NCBI GenBank assembly: GCA_032433765.1
Contig: JAVIAB010000102.1
Coordinates: forward strand, 16,781,732-16,845,731
Reading direction: 5' to 3'
DNA from: Megaustenia siamemsis
Taxonomy: Eukaryota > Mollusca > Gastropoda > Stylommatophora > Ariophantidae
Length of the DNA stretch: 64,000 nucleotides
Shown: positions 47,939-58,797 of the stretch, piece by piece
How the letters are laid out: each line of letters starts with the position of its first letter
How positions within the stretch are numbered: the stretch's first letter is position 1
Program-made: the position numbers and the translations under genes
Notes under the pieces: generated by a model
The model's database searches: none
Seen by the model: the letters and a program-made list of their open reading frames with translations, nothing else
What the model was told of the DNA's origin: nothing

Positions 47939-48048
47939 AATAAATGTTATCCTTGTACTATATATTTACTTCGTGTACTAAATATGTTTGTAATGATATA
48001 TAATATCCACTGTATGTTATACACCTATTGAGATAATAAAAGAATAAA
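47939..48048 (+). terminator. Poly(A) signals of the right polymerase gene
   Basis: AATAAA at 47939-47944, 48035-48040 and 48043-48048, followed by a T-rich stretch (TTTTGTCTTTTGTTTTATTT). The latter pair is the likely cleavage signal. Confidence 0.6.
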
Positions 48049-48256
48049 ATATATCTTTTGTCTTTTGTTTTATTTTGATTGTTTTTCATTGATGTTGTAT
48101 AATCTACTAACCTATCACTATCGAGCAAGTACAGCAAGAACTCCAAAGTCAGCATACACCAGACATAAACACGTCACTTCCGGGGTCACCGGGACTAGAG
48201 GTCAACACCTCGACACGAAATGTCACGGTTAACTCCCCCTGCGCCACACGCTTTAT

Positions 48257-48274
48257 GCGCGCCGCGCGCCGCCC
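48257..48274. other. GC-rich CpG block near the right terminus
   Basis: Mirror of 37042-37059, next to CCCTATATATC. Confidence 0.45.
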
Positions 48275-48333
48275 TATATATCTTTGTTAAATTAGCGCCA
48301 CAATAATATGCAAATCCTTCCTGGTATACTACT

Positions 48334-48339
48334 AAGGCC
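48334..48339. repeat. Right 6-bp target-site duplication (AAGGCC)
   Basis: Copy of 36977-36982. The inferred empty site reads GCGAAAGGCCAGCAAGG. Confidence 0.85.
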
Positions 48340-48739
48340 AGCAAGGAGTTGGGGACAAGGCCGATTTTACTGAGTTCGCGAACTGGAGTTCAAGCCATCC
48401 TCTCTGCTTTCTCCAGTGTGTGGCAGGCGAACGCACTGAAGAGGGAATCTGAGCGCTATGGCGTTGTCCGTTGTCAATGAAGATAACCTGTCTGCTCAAC
48501 TGTCTTGTTCTCTATTCTCTTCTGTCTATCACAACTGAAGAAAAATGTGTTCTTCACAGTTTGGCTTGTCTAGTTACGTTGCAGTGAGTTCCAGCTCATC
48601 CGTCCTTAGCAATAGCTGTCCTGGGTCTGCTTCTCCAGCCTTTTGTTTTAGTTGACCCTTGTGCATGACGTCGCATTATCTTTACAGTAAAAATAAGGAA
48701 ACGGTGCTGTTTTGTCAATCTTTTGTCAAGGAGGTAGAA
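48340..48739. other. Unique sequence, no gene seen
   Basis: Flank to the right of the element. No 41-bp satellite units occur here. No recognisable repeat or open frame. Confidence 0.45.
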
Positions 48740-49505
48740 AAACATTTTTTAAAATGGAATTGAATATGTTTAAAAAAAAAAGCAGTGAAGAGAAAAACCT
48801 TCATTTTTGATAAACAGAAAACCAACATAATGCGCACCGATGAAGCAAACAAGGCCAACACAAAGTCCTTATCATCAGAGACAAACTTGAAAATGTAACA
48901 AACCATGAATATCTTGCATTGTGATAACTAAGAATGGAAACTACGAGAGGGAGATCAAAACAAGACTAGCAACAAAAGCAAAAGTTTCCTCACATGCAAT
49001 TAGATACCATGAAGGACAAGATACACAATCAACAAGGCAGTAAAATTAAAACTACTGAGGGCTTCTATTGTCCCAATAGCGACATATGGTTGTCAATCAC
49101 GGACAATCTCACAAACAATAATAAAGAAAATTGGTTCATTCGAAACAAAATGCTTCAGAAAGACCCTTAGGATACCTTTGATAATGAAACAAAGCAATGA
49201 AAATACCTAAACATTGAAAAGAACTGGCCTATAAACACAATTCTGCAGAGGAAATTAAACAACTAGGACCACGTCAATAGACACAGCGGGCTGGAAAGAA
49301 CAATAATGGAAGGAATGGTTCCAGGAAGACGAAACAAGGACAGATCAAGAAGAAGTTGGTTTCATGACAACAAAAAGACCTTGAATTTGACAACAGAAGA
49401 AATGGGAGATCTGGCTAGAGAAAGAGATTCTTTCCGACGGGCTGTGATGAGTTCAGCGATCTGTAAAGGACACGCAACACTGCCGTGTCAAGAGGGGGCG
49501 AACTA
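48740..49505 (+). mobile_element. Decayed LINE ORF2 post-RT region
   Basis: Broken frames give KLLRASIVPIATYGCQSRTI and SFETKCFRKTLRIP, typical of the region after RT. The last 66-codon open part (49306-49506) ends RSRRSWFHDNKKTLNLTTEE, LARERDSFRRAVMSS, then stop. Many stops upstream. Confidence 0.65.
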
Positions 49506-49677
49506 GAAGAGTCCAGAACAACTGGAGAAATAGGAGACAAATAATAATAAATGAATATTATTATAGAGGGAAACTTCCGAGGCGATAATTCAGGGAATCA
49601 TAGGAGGAAGAGAGGTATGTACTACAGTACTCAGAAAAAAATAACAAACAAACAACAGAAAGATACAAAGAACAATA

Positions 49678-49745
49678 TATGGTCCGAAGCAGGATCGAAC
49701 CCGTACTCCATGGCACTGCGCCTTGTCATGAGAAGCCGAACGCTA
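49678..49745 (-). mobile_element. tRNA-like SINE head remnant
   Basis: On the minus strand CGTTCGGCTTCTCATGACAA leads to a B-box-like CGGGTTCGATCCTG. The arms do not close into a good cloverleaf, so I treat it as a SINE head, not a tRNA gene. Confidence 0.4.
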
Positions 49746-49944
49746 GGGAACCTTTTCTGTTGTTCTTTGTTTGTCTTTTTTTCTGAGTGCTGTAATACAT
49801 ACCTCTCCCTCCTGGTTCCCTGGAGAAATAGAGGGTTGGAGGGATTCAGAAAGGACAAATATTGTTGGATGGTTTGATAGAATGACACGGGCACAGATCA
49901 ACGATGGAACTATTGCGCAGTGCACTGCATCGAAATTTGAAGGG

Positions 49945-51155
49945 ACATAATATTCTTTCCTTGTCTTTCCAGCGTGACAGAATATTCTTTCCTTGTCTTT
50001 CCAGCGAGACAGAATATTCTTTCTTTCTCTTTCCAGTGTGACATAATATTTTTTCTTTCTCTTTCCAGCGTGACAGAATATTCTTTCCTTTTCTTTCCAG
50101 CGTGACAGAATAATCTTTCTTTCTCTTTCCAGCGTGGCAAAATATTCTTTCTTTTTCTTTCCAGCATGATATAATATTCTTTCTTTCTCTTTCCACTGTG
50201 ACAAAATATTCTTTCCTTCTCTTTCCAGCGTGACAGAATAATCTTTCTTTCTCTTTCCAGCGTGATAGAATATTCTTTCTTTCTCTTTCCAGCGTGACAG
50301 AGTATTCTTTCTTTCTCTTTCCAGCGTGACAGAATAATCTTTCTTTCTCTTTTCAGCATGACAGAATATTCTTTCTTTCTCTTTCCAGCGTGACAGAATA
50401 TTCTTTCTTCCTCTTTCCAGCGTGACAGAATATTCTTTCCTTTTCTTTCCAGCGTGACAAAATGTTCTTTCCTTCTTTTTCCAGCGTGACATAATATTCT
50501 TTCCTTGTCTTTCCAGCGTGACAGAATATTCTTTCTTCCTCTTTCCAGCGTGACAGAATATTCTTTCCTTTTCTTTCCAGCGTGACATAATATTCTTTCC
50601 TTGTCTTTCCAGCGTGACAGAATATTCTTTCCTTCTCTTTCCAGCGTGACAGAATATTCTTTCCTTCTCTTTCCAGCGTGACAGAATATTCTTTCCTTCT
50701 CTTTCCAGCGTGACAGAATATTCTTTCCTTCTCTTTCCAGCGTGACAGAATATTCTTTCCTTCTCTTTCCAGCGTGACAGAATATTCTTTCCTTCTCTTT
50801 CCAGCGTGACAGAATATTCTTTCCTTCTCTTTCCAGCGTGACAGAATATTCTTTCCTTCTCTTTCCAGCGTGACAGAATATTCTTTCCTTCTCTTTCCAG
50901 CGTGACAGAATATTCTTTCCTTCTCTTTCCAGCGTGACAGAATATTCTTTCTTCCTCTTTCCAGCGTGACAGAATATTCTTTCCTTTTCTTTCCAGCGTG
51001 ACATAATATTCTTTCCTTGTCTTTCCAGCGTGACAGAATATTCTTTCCTTCTCTTTCCAGCGTGACAGAATATTCTTTCCTTCTCTTTCCAGCGTGACAG
51101 AATATTCTTTCCTTCTCTTTCCAGCGTGACAGAATATTCTTTCTGTCTCTTTTCA
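49945..51155. repeat. 32-bp minisatellite, about 37 units
   Basis: Unit AGCGTGACAGAATATTCTTT then CCTTCTCTTTCC, 32 bp. 32 is not a multiple of three and no minus-strand frame has a stop, so three overlapping minus-strand frames of 271-364 codons occur with a 32-residue period. They are by-products. The central part (50620-50930) is almost homogeneous; the left end is diverged. Confidence 0.95.
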
Positions 51156-51330
51156 TCGTTCGTGCCATGACTACTAAATAAAATAATTGTCTTCTCCAGG
51201 CAAGATGCCTGGCAGTAACAGAGCTATAAGCTGTCAGCGACTCATAGCTGATCGCTTGCTCCAGGATCGGTGAAACAAAACCAACTAGATCATACTCCGC
51301 ATGTTCACGGTGCCTCTAAAAATAGACTAA

Positions 51331-52158
51331 TGTGTTTCTGTACTAGCCATGGCTCATATCTTAGTGTGTTTCTGTGCTAGCCATGGCTCATATCTTAGCT
51401 TGTGTGTGTGTGTGTGTGTGTGTGTGTGCTAGCCATGGCTCATATCTTGGTGTGTGTCATGTTAGTCATATCTCATATCTTGGTGTGTCCGTGTTAGTCA
51501 TGTCTCATATCTTTATGTGTGTCTGTGTTTAGTCATATCTCATATCTTAGTGTGTATCTGTGTTACTCATGTGTCATATCTTTGTGTGTGCACGTCTGGG
51601 TTAGTGATATCTCATATCTTTGTGTGCATGTCTATGTTAGGCATGTGTCATATACTGTGTGTGTGCATATCTATGTTAGTCATATCTCATATCTTTGTGT
51701 GCATGTCTATGTTAGTCATGTGTCATATCTTGCGTGTATGTCTGTGTTAGTCATATCTCATATCTTGATGTGTGTCAGTGTTAGCAATGCCTAGTATCGC
51801 TGTGTGCATGTCTGTGTTAGTCACCTCTAGTGACTCGGGCAGATGGTGCTCGTAAACCTGGGGAGGCCGACCATCTAAGGGTAGGTTCCCCTACAGAAAA
51901 GACAATCTGCTGCCTTGCAGAAAGAATGGGGACAATCAGAGGCTAAGGAAAGCTAACCTGAATAAAATGCTGGCTGAAATCGGATGCACTGGGCCACTGG
52001 CGCAGAACACAGTGCAACGTTTTAACGGGTGTTCAATCAGAGTGGATCTGGCAGACTCTAATTGTGATGTTCTGTCTGTGGGGGCGATCAACACACTTAA
52101 CCTGACAGCTGACTTCATGTGAGAGTCTGGAATGCTACTCTGATTGAGTCCTTATCGC

Positions 52159-52208
<50 letters not shown>
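51331..52208 (+). mobile_element. Retroposon family D with expanded 5' monomers
   Basis: Same family as 24622-25005: GTGACTCGGGCAGATGGTGC body, ACTTCATGTG, GAGTCTGGAAT, GA-repeat tail. Here the first unit is repeated about ten times before the body. Bounded by the AAATAGACTAA duplication. Confidence 0.7.
51340..51815. repeat. ~40-bp tandem monomers at the retroposon 5' end
   Basis: Units of the form GTTAGTCATATCTCATATCT plus a TGTG-rich variable part, 35-55 bp long, with a TG run near 51400. The last unit runs into the retroposon body. Confidence 0.8.
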
Positions 52209-52213
<5 letters not shown>

Positions 52214-52636
52214 GACTAACATGTGTAGTCTGGCCAAGGGAGTAGGGATCGAAGAGGGAAGGCAACCCTGGACTCAAAAATGCCGCGATGAAGTCGAATA
52301 TTTGGGTTGAAAGGCGCAATTATCACAGTACTACTGCAAACCTCAAAGTCACGCCCAATCTACGCCCAATTAACGACATGTTAAGGACATGATATTCAAT
52401 TCCTCTCAGACTGGACCATAAATCTGCAAAACATCAACATCTTGTTCTCACCTTGTTCTGGAAAAGTTGTTTCACCAGAATAACAAGTTCTGCCTAATTG
52501 AATGTGTATAATGTTTTCATTCTATTTCCTCGTCCGCCACAACTATTATGCTTCTCCAGCAAGGATTTATTAAATTGGGTTTCCTCCACCTTTTTCCCTT
52601 ACCTACACTTTGTTTCTTGGGTATATATATTTATAG

Positions 52637-53037
52637 GACTTCCGGTATATGGTGGATAGGCGGCGAGAACATGAAGAATGTTCTTTGTTGCAGTTTCCTC
52701 ATATTCCAAGTCCGGCTCGTTGCAGGAACTACTGAGTTAAGTGCTCTGAGCACACCGTGAGCTGTGTGTCTCATCCGTTTTGATCATGTTTCGATATTCC
52801 AATTGTTTACGATGAATGATGATATCGTATGACAGGGAACAGTTGGCTGTGTTCACTTTCTGCGCGGTTTCGCCTTATGTCTTTTGGCGTGTGCTGAGAC
52901 TGCAACGATGGGGACTACAGTTACCTTTCTTTGTTTGGGAGATGAGATATTAATTCGGATGATTATGCTGGCACGGGCGGTTGAGCAATTATGGATTGTA
53001 ATTCGTTTGTAGTGATACCGGGGCCTTCCATAACCAA
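52637..53037 (+). mobile_element. Retroposon family A, longest clean copy
   Basis: Begins GACTTCCGGTATATGGTGGA and ends CCTTCCATAACCAA. The perfect 12-bp duplication ATATATTTATAG lies at 52625-52636 and 53038-53049. No polymerase III boxes are evident and no protein motif is recognised, so its class is unsure. Confidence 0.75.
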
Positions 53038-53049
53038 ATATATTTATAG

Positions 53050-53460
53050 ACGTCATCTTCTTCTTTTCCTTCTTCTCCTCCTTCTGCTCTTTCCTTTTCT
53101 TCTTCCACTACCTTCATCGAACAACTACTCTTCTTCTCCTTCTTTCCTTCCTCATCTGCCTTTCAGCGTCGAGGGGAGATATAATTTGCGGTCTTTTGCT
53201 CTTCTGTTCGCCTCTGCTGCTGTTATGTTTCCTAGTGCTTCCAATATTCCATCGATCCATCTTTTTCGTGGTCGACCCTTGGGGCTGATATTCTCTGAAC
53301 GTTTATTGAAGGCTCGTTGTGTTGTGTTTTGATCTCTCTGCCTTGTCACGTGGTCAAACCATTTTATCTGTTGTTTCCTTATACATTCTATGGCTGTGGC
53401 TATTCCTAGCTTTTTTTCTCAGTTATTAATTTCTGATCTTATCTCTCAGACTAAATATCA
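53050..53460 (-). mobile_element. LINE ORF2 3' end
   Basis: The minus strand encodes MTRQRDQNTTQRAFNKRSEN, GRPRKRWIDGILEALGNITA, KLYLPSTLKGR and a TC/GA-rich end. Same family as the right piece of 21175-22505 and as 59050-60375. 5'-truncated. Confidence 0.78.
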
Positions 53461-53814
53461 TCTACAGTAAAGAATGATAACTGGCGCATGTGCGTTGTGT
53501 TGTAATTTACGACAATATGCTATATTTTTTCACTTGCAGCCCAACATATCCGATTTCAGTCGTCAATTTTAGGAATCGGTTTGCTTCCTACGTTGATCCC
53601 AACTCGTTTGACCGCACCGGGTTGTCTCCTGACTCCTCACGGCGAGGTGTTGCACAGTTTTTATCATTCTGGCTCACTGGTCTTGACGCTAACTTGTCAA
53701 ATTTAAGCCGTTGACCACTTCCAGCCCAGGTGTTATTAAGTGTCGTCGTCCCATTGTTAGAGTTCAGCTTCTAATATTTGCCTTTCAAATTTGTCGGTGT
53801 CGGTTGAAAACTTG
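53461..53814. other. Unique sequence, no gene seen
   Basis: A 74-codon plus-strand frame (53490-53714) has no recognised motif. The 29-bp array starts right after. Confidence 0.4.
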
Positions 53815-55860
53815 TAGGAGTGTCTTTTGTATGTGGGAAATAGGTCGGGTGTCTTTTGTATGTAGGAAATAGGTCGAGTGTCTTTTGTATGTGGGAAATA
53901 GGTCGGGTGTCTTTTGTATGTAGGAAATAGGTCGAGTGTCTTTTGTATGTGGGAAATAGGTCGGGTGTCTTTTGTATGTAGGAAATAGGTCGAGTGTCTT
54001 TTGTATGTGGGAAATAGGTCGGGTGTCTTTTGTATGTGGGAAATAGGGCGGGTGTCTTTTGTATGTGGGAAATAGGGCGGGTGTCTTTTGTATGTAGGAA
54101 ATAGGTCGAGTGTCTTTTGTATGTGGGAAATAGGTCGGGTGTCTTTTGTATGTGGGAAATAGGTCGGGTGTCTTTTTGTATGTAGGAAATAGGTCGGGTG
54201 TCTTTTGTATGTAGGATATAGGTCGGGTGTCTTTTGTATGTGAGAAATAGGTCGAGTGTCTTTTATATGTGGGAAATAGTTCGGGTGTCTTTTGTATGTA
54301 GGAAATAGGTCGGGTGTCTTTTATATGTGAGAAATAGGTTGGGTGTCTTTTGTATGTGGGAAATAGGCCGGGTGTCTTTTATATGTGGGAAATAGGTCGG
54401 GTATCTTTTATTTGTGGGAAATATGTCGGGTGTCTTTTATATGTGGGAAATATGTGGGGTGTCTTTTATATGTGGGAAATATATCTGGTGCCTGTTATAT
54501 GTGGGAAATATATCGGGTGTCTTTTATATGTGGGAAATATGTCGGTTGTCTTTTATATGTGGGAAATATGTCGGGTGTCTTTTGTATGTGGGGTGTCTTT
54601 TATATGTGGGAAATATGTCGGGTGTATTTTGTATGTGGGAAATATGTTGGGTGTCTTTTGTATGTGGGGTGTCTTTTACATGTTGTAAATATGTCGTGTG
54701 TCTTTTGTATATGGGAAATATGTCGGGTGTCTTTTATGTGGGTAATATATCGGGTGTCTTTTACATGTGGAAAATTTGTGGTTTGTCTTTTATAAGTGGA
54801 AAATATGTGGGGTGTCTTTTATAAGTGGGAAATATGTAATGTGTCTTTTGTATGTGTGGAATATGTGGGGTGTCTTTTATAAGTGGGAAATATGTGGGGT
54901 GTCTTTTATAAGTGGGAAATATGTGGGGTGTCTTTTGTATGTGGGAAATATGTAAGATGTCTTTTATATGTGGGAGATGTGTAAGGTGTCTTTTGTATGT
55001 GGGTATTATGTCGGGTGTCTTTTATATATGGGAAATACGTAAAGTGTCTTTTGCATGTGGGGTGTCTTTTATATGTTGGAAATATGTCGTGTGTCTTTTG
55101 TATGTGGAGTGTCTATTATATGTGGGAAATATGTCGGGTGTATTTTGTATGTGGGAAATATGTCGGGTGTCTTTTAAAGTTGGAAATATAGGGTGTCTTT
55201 TAAATGTGGGAAATATGTGGGGTGTCTTTTATATGTGAGGTGTCTTTTATAAGTTGGAAATATGTGTGGTGTCGTATATGTTGGAAATGTGAGGTGTTTT
55301 TTTTATAAGTTGGAACAATGTGGAGTGACCATCATATGTGAAAATGAGGGATATCTTTTATGTTTTTGAAATTTGTAGGGGTTCTTTTATATGTGGGAAA
55401 TATGTGGGCGTCTATTACATGTAGGAAATATGTACGGTGCCTATTATATTTTAGAAATATGTGGGGTGTCTTTTATGTGTGGGGATTATGTGGTGTGTCT
55501 TTTATAAGTGGGAAATATGTGGGGTGTCTTCATATTTTATCAATTTGTGGAGTGTCTTATATTTGTCATAACTATGGATGTCTCTTATATGTGGGGTGTC
55601 TTTTAAAGGTGGGGAATATGTGGTGTGTCTTTTGTTTACGGGGTGTCTTTTATATGATGGGTGTCTTTTATATGTTGGAAGTGTGTAGAGTGTCTTTTGT
55701 ACATAGGGTGTCTTTTATGTGTGTGGATTGTGTGTAGTGTCTTTAATGTGCGAAATATGTATGGTGTGTTTTATATACCTGAAATATATGCGGTTTTTTT
55801 ATATGTCCGAAATATGTGGGGTGTCTTTTATATGTCCGAAACATGTGTGTATTTTCATTT
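53815..55860. repeat. 29-bp minisatellite with a left-to-right decay gradient, about 70 units
   Basis: Unit TATGTGGGAAATAGGTCGGG then TGTCTTTTG. Units are near-identical up to about 54350, then drift (ATATGTGG, AAGTGGAAA, length changes) until only GGTGTCTTTTAT remains around 55800. Several plus-strand frames of 60-136 codons (MWEICRVSF type) are shadows. Confidence 0.95.
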
Positions 55861-56079
55861 ATTTTATGCATTCGTGCAACATAGTTTTGGAAGATGAAAG
55901 TAAACGGTTAACTTCATGAAGCCAATTTGGCAAGTGTGGAGCAAGACATTTATTGACAAATTAGCCAGACAGGCGCCGCCGTTTTTGCCAGAGATCGCTC
56001 TTTTGTCTTTGTGGATTTTGTTAGCACGGAGATGCTAGACACACCGGGTCGTTCTATACTTGCGGTCTTTAATCACTCT

Positions 56080-56090
56080 CTGTGTATACG

Positions 56091-56123
<33 letters not shown>

Positions 56124-57330
56124 GTGTTTGTGTTATCTCAATTATTCTCATCTCTATCTTTGGTTTCTCTGGTTTGGTTTTTTCTATCACTCTCATATCT
56201 GCCTCACTCTTCTATCCTCATTCTGTTTTTGTTTCTGTCTCTACCTTTCTCTTCCCATATCACTCTCTTCTTTGCCTCACTCTTCTACCTCTGTTCTTTT
56301 CTCTGGTTTTTTTCCCATGTCTCTAGCCTTTCTCTTCTCTGCCACCATTTTTTAACTATCTCTCTTTTCTCTGACACTTTTGTATCTGTTACTCTTTTGT
56401 TTCATCTCTTCTCTGCCTTTCTCTTCCTTATCACTCACTTCTCTATCACTCTCTTCTCTATCACTCTCTTATATGTTACTTTCTTATCTGTCCTTCTCTA
56501 ATACGTTACTCTCTTCTCCGCCACTCCCTTTTCTGTCATTTTATTATATATTTTTTTTATCTTTTCTTTAACTCCCTTTTCTTTCATTTTATTATATATT
56601 TTTTTTTCTTTTTTGTAACTCCCTTTTCTGTCATTTTATTATATATTTAATTTTTTTTTTTATCTTTTCTAAAACTTCCATTTCTGCTATTTAATTTTAT
56701 GCTTTTATCTGTTCTGTCACTACCATTTCTGTCATTTCATTTCATTTTTTTTTGTCTTCACTATCACTCCATTTCTGTCATTTTATTTGATTTTTTTTTG
56801 TCTTCACTATCACTCCATTTCTGCTATTTAATTTTATGCTTTTATCTGTTCTGTCACTACCATTTCTGCCATTTTATTTTATGATTTGTGTCTTCTCTGT
56901 CACTTTCTTCTCTGTTACACTTTTATCTATTCATCTTTTCTGTGTCACTTTCTTCTCTGTCATTCTCTTGAACGTTTTTCTCCTGCATTATATGTCACTC
57001 TCTTCTTTGCCTCTCCCGTCTTTGCCACGCTCTGCCACTTTTCTCTTATCTATTACTCTCTTATTTGTCCCAAATCTTCTCTATAACACACAAATCTGAC
57101 TTTCTCCTCTAACACTCTCTTATTTGTATCTCTTAAAGGTCCTTTCCCTTCTCTATCCGTTTCTTTTATGTTACTCTTTTAACTTCTACTCTCTTATTTG
57201 CCCATTCTTTTCTATGTCCCTCTCTTCGTTATCATCTGTCTCTCTTTTCGTAGTCACTCTTTTATCTATCCCTTTTTTCTATCCCTTTTTTCTATCACTC
57301 TCTTATATGTCACTCTCTACTCAGCAACAA
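56080..57330. repeat. CT/TTTC-rich low-complexity tract
   Basis: Pyrimidine-rich sequence with a (CT)n core at 56090-56120 and loose TCACTCTCTTCTCT repeats. Open frames here are leucine/serine/phenylalanine strings caused by composition. Confidence 0.9.
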
Positions 57331-57608
57331 CTCTGGAGATTCATTTCACAAACAAAGAACGTGTTCTGTGTTGTTCTTTGCGCATATTTCCTTATTTGTA
57401 AAATGTTGATAATTGTGATCATTCTCCAACAAATGTTTTCTTGTCTGTTACATCTAATATATTTTATCAGTTTCTATATTCCCTTGAGTTTTTCAGTTAT
57501 TGAGTTATTTGTGGGTCATCATCATTGTACTCCGAACATGTCCATAGGTGTTCAGATCCCCTCCTCAGCAAGTCTCGCAGTGTCCGGCGGCTGACGACTC
57601 CAGTTCTG

Positions 57609-58240
57609 TTATTTGGTTATTTGGTTATGGAAGGCCCCGGGATTTGTCCAAACGAATTAAAATCCATAATTGCTCAACCGCCCGTGCCAGCGTAATTATT
57701 CAAATTAATATCTCATCTCCCAAACAGGTAACAGGTTACCAGAAAGGTAACTGTAGTCACCATCGGAGCAGTCTCAGCGCACGCCAAAAGACATAAGGCG
57801 AAACCGCGCAGAAAGTGAACACAGCCAACTGTTCCCTGTCATACAATAGCATCATTCACGGTAAACAATTGGAATATCGAAACATGATCAAAACGGATGA
57901 GGCACACAGCTCACGGTGTGCACAGAGCACTTAACTCAGTAGCTCCTGCAACAAGCCGGACTTGGAATATGAGGAAACTGCAACAAGGAACACTTTTCAT
58001 GCATAGCCTTCAATGGTCCCTGCCGCCTATCCACCATATACCGGAAGTTCATGTCCTCTTGAAAATGATGATCGTCATATTTTTTTTTTTTAATGTATAG
58101 CGTTTGATGATGTTAGGCCATCTTTGTTGACTCCAATTCCGAACATATAAACACACAGTTAGTCGTCAGATTATCCCCGTCGCACATCAAACAACAGACC
58201 GTAAGATTAGCGTACGGTCGGTCTATGGATTTACGCTGAA
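57609..58240 (-). mobile_element. Retroposon family A inserted in the RNase H fragment
   Basis: Tail units TTATTTGG repeat at 57609-57630, then GGTTATGGAAGGCCCCGG and the rest of the family in reverse. 58045-58240 has extra sequence not seen in the other copies. In the sister copy the host LINE runs CCAGTTCTATGTTGGTTGAT without a break. The border duplication is unclear (CAGTT at both sides). Confidence 0.65.
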
Positions 58241-58492
58241 CAGTTGTATTGTTGGTTGATAAGTCTGCTTACACGCCCACTAAGTTACTCGTTTCTGGCT
58301 GTGCCAATCTTGACTCCCACCTCTTTCATCCGAAGAAGTGACGTGGACTCGTGGTTGTCGAAGTCCTGTGCCATTCCCAAAACTCGGAGGGCATTGATGA
58401 TGTCCGCCCGATCCATTGCTTTACCGTCTTCAACGACAGCCTAACTGGCCAACCTGTCCGCTCTTTCCTTTCCCTGTTTTCCAGCATGTCCA

Positions 58493-58797
58493 GAGACGTG
58501 GACATAGATGTAGACATAGACGTAGACATAGACGTAGACATAGATGTAGACATAGATGTAGACATAGATGTAGACATAGACATAGACATAGATGTAGACA
58601 TAGATGTAGACATAGATGTAGACATAGACATAGATGTAGACATAGACGTAGACACAGACGTAGACATAGATGTAGACATAGATGTAGACACAGACGTAGA
58701 CATAGATGTAGACATAGACGTAGACACAGACGTAGACATAGATGTAGACATAGACGTAGACACAGACGTAGACATAGATGTAGACATAGACGTAGAC
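58493..58797. repeat. 12-bp microsatellite GTAGACATAGAC, about 25 units
   Basis: Alternating GTAGACATAGAT and GTAGACATAGAC with GTAGACACAGAC variants at a regular 54-60 bp spacing in the right half. On the minus strand in the RNase H frame it codes (VY)n/(IY)n in place of the TFVYVPG strand. Confidence 0.93.

Larger units (their letters stand above)
36983..48333. mobile_element. Giant palindromic PolB element, Polinton-like integration signature
   Basis: Two arms of about 5,640 bp are reverse complements of each other, with a 72-bp spacer between them. Position n on the left matches 85316 minus n on the right, shifted by one base near the centre. The ends are AGTAGTATACC and GGTATACTACT, flanked by the 6-bp duplication AAGGCC. 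Known of the family: Polintons/Mavericks make 6-bp duplications, start with AG and encode a protein-primed PolB. Unlike them, this element shows only the polymerase gene, once per arm, with no integrase, packaging ATPase, capsid or protease frame. Outer flanks differ (satellite left, unrelated DNA right). It could be a non-autonomous Polinton dimer, a foldback-type transposon or an integrated linear plasmid. Confidence 0.85.
42695..48333. repeat. Right arm of the 11.35-kb palindrome
   Basis: Begins TTCACAGCCACTACTACTAC, pairing with the left arm's GTAGTGGCTGTGAA at 42622, and ends GGTATACTACT. Carries the open polymerase gene. Confidence 0.95.
51170..52380 (+). mobile_element. SINE family C copy, split by a composite retroposon
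   Basis: Left part has CTCCGCATGTTCACGGTGCC and TAAAAATAGACTAA. Right part has CGAAGAGGGAAGGCAACCCT and GGGTTGAAAGGCGCAATTAT. Both match the SINE C body at 26460-26750. AAATAGACTAA is duplicated at 51320-51330 and 52209-52219. Confidence 0.6.

Noticed and set aside
36983..48333. Palindrome as a sequencing or assembly fold-back artefact
   Set aside because: The flanks differ, a 6-bp direct repeat abuts both ends, the spacer is unique, and the arms differ at several bases. A missed hairpin adapter would mirror the flanks and give no target duplication. Long-read spanning would settle it.
49678..49745. True tRNA gene on the minus strand
   Set aside because: A B-box-like word exists, but the T and acceptor stems do not pair well.
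49743..51168. Three overlapping minus-strand frames (RWKEKERIFCHAGK type)
   Set aside because: The 32-bp unit lacks stops in three frames, so all three stay open by chance.
56011..57594. Hydrophobic Leu/Ser/Phe-rich frames as transmembrane proteins
   Set aside because: They come from a CT-rich tract, overlap in several frames and lack conserved starts.
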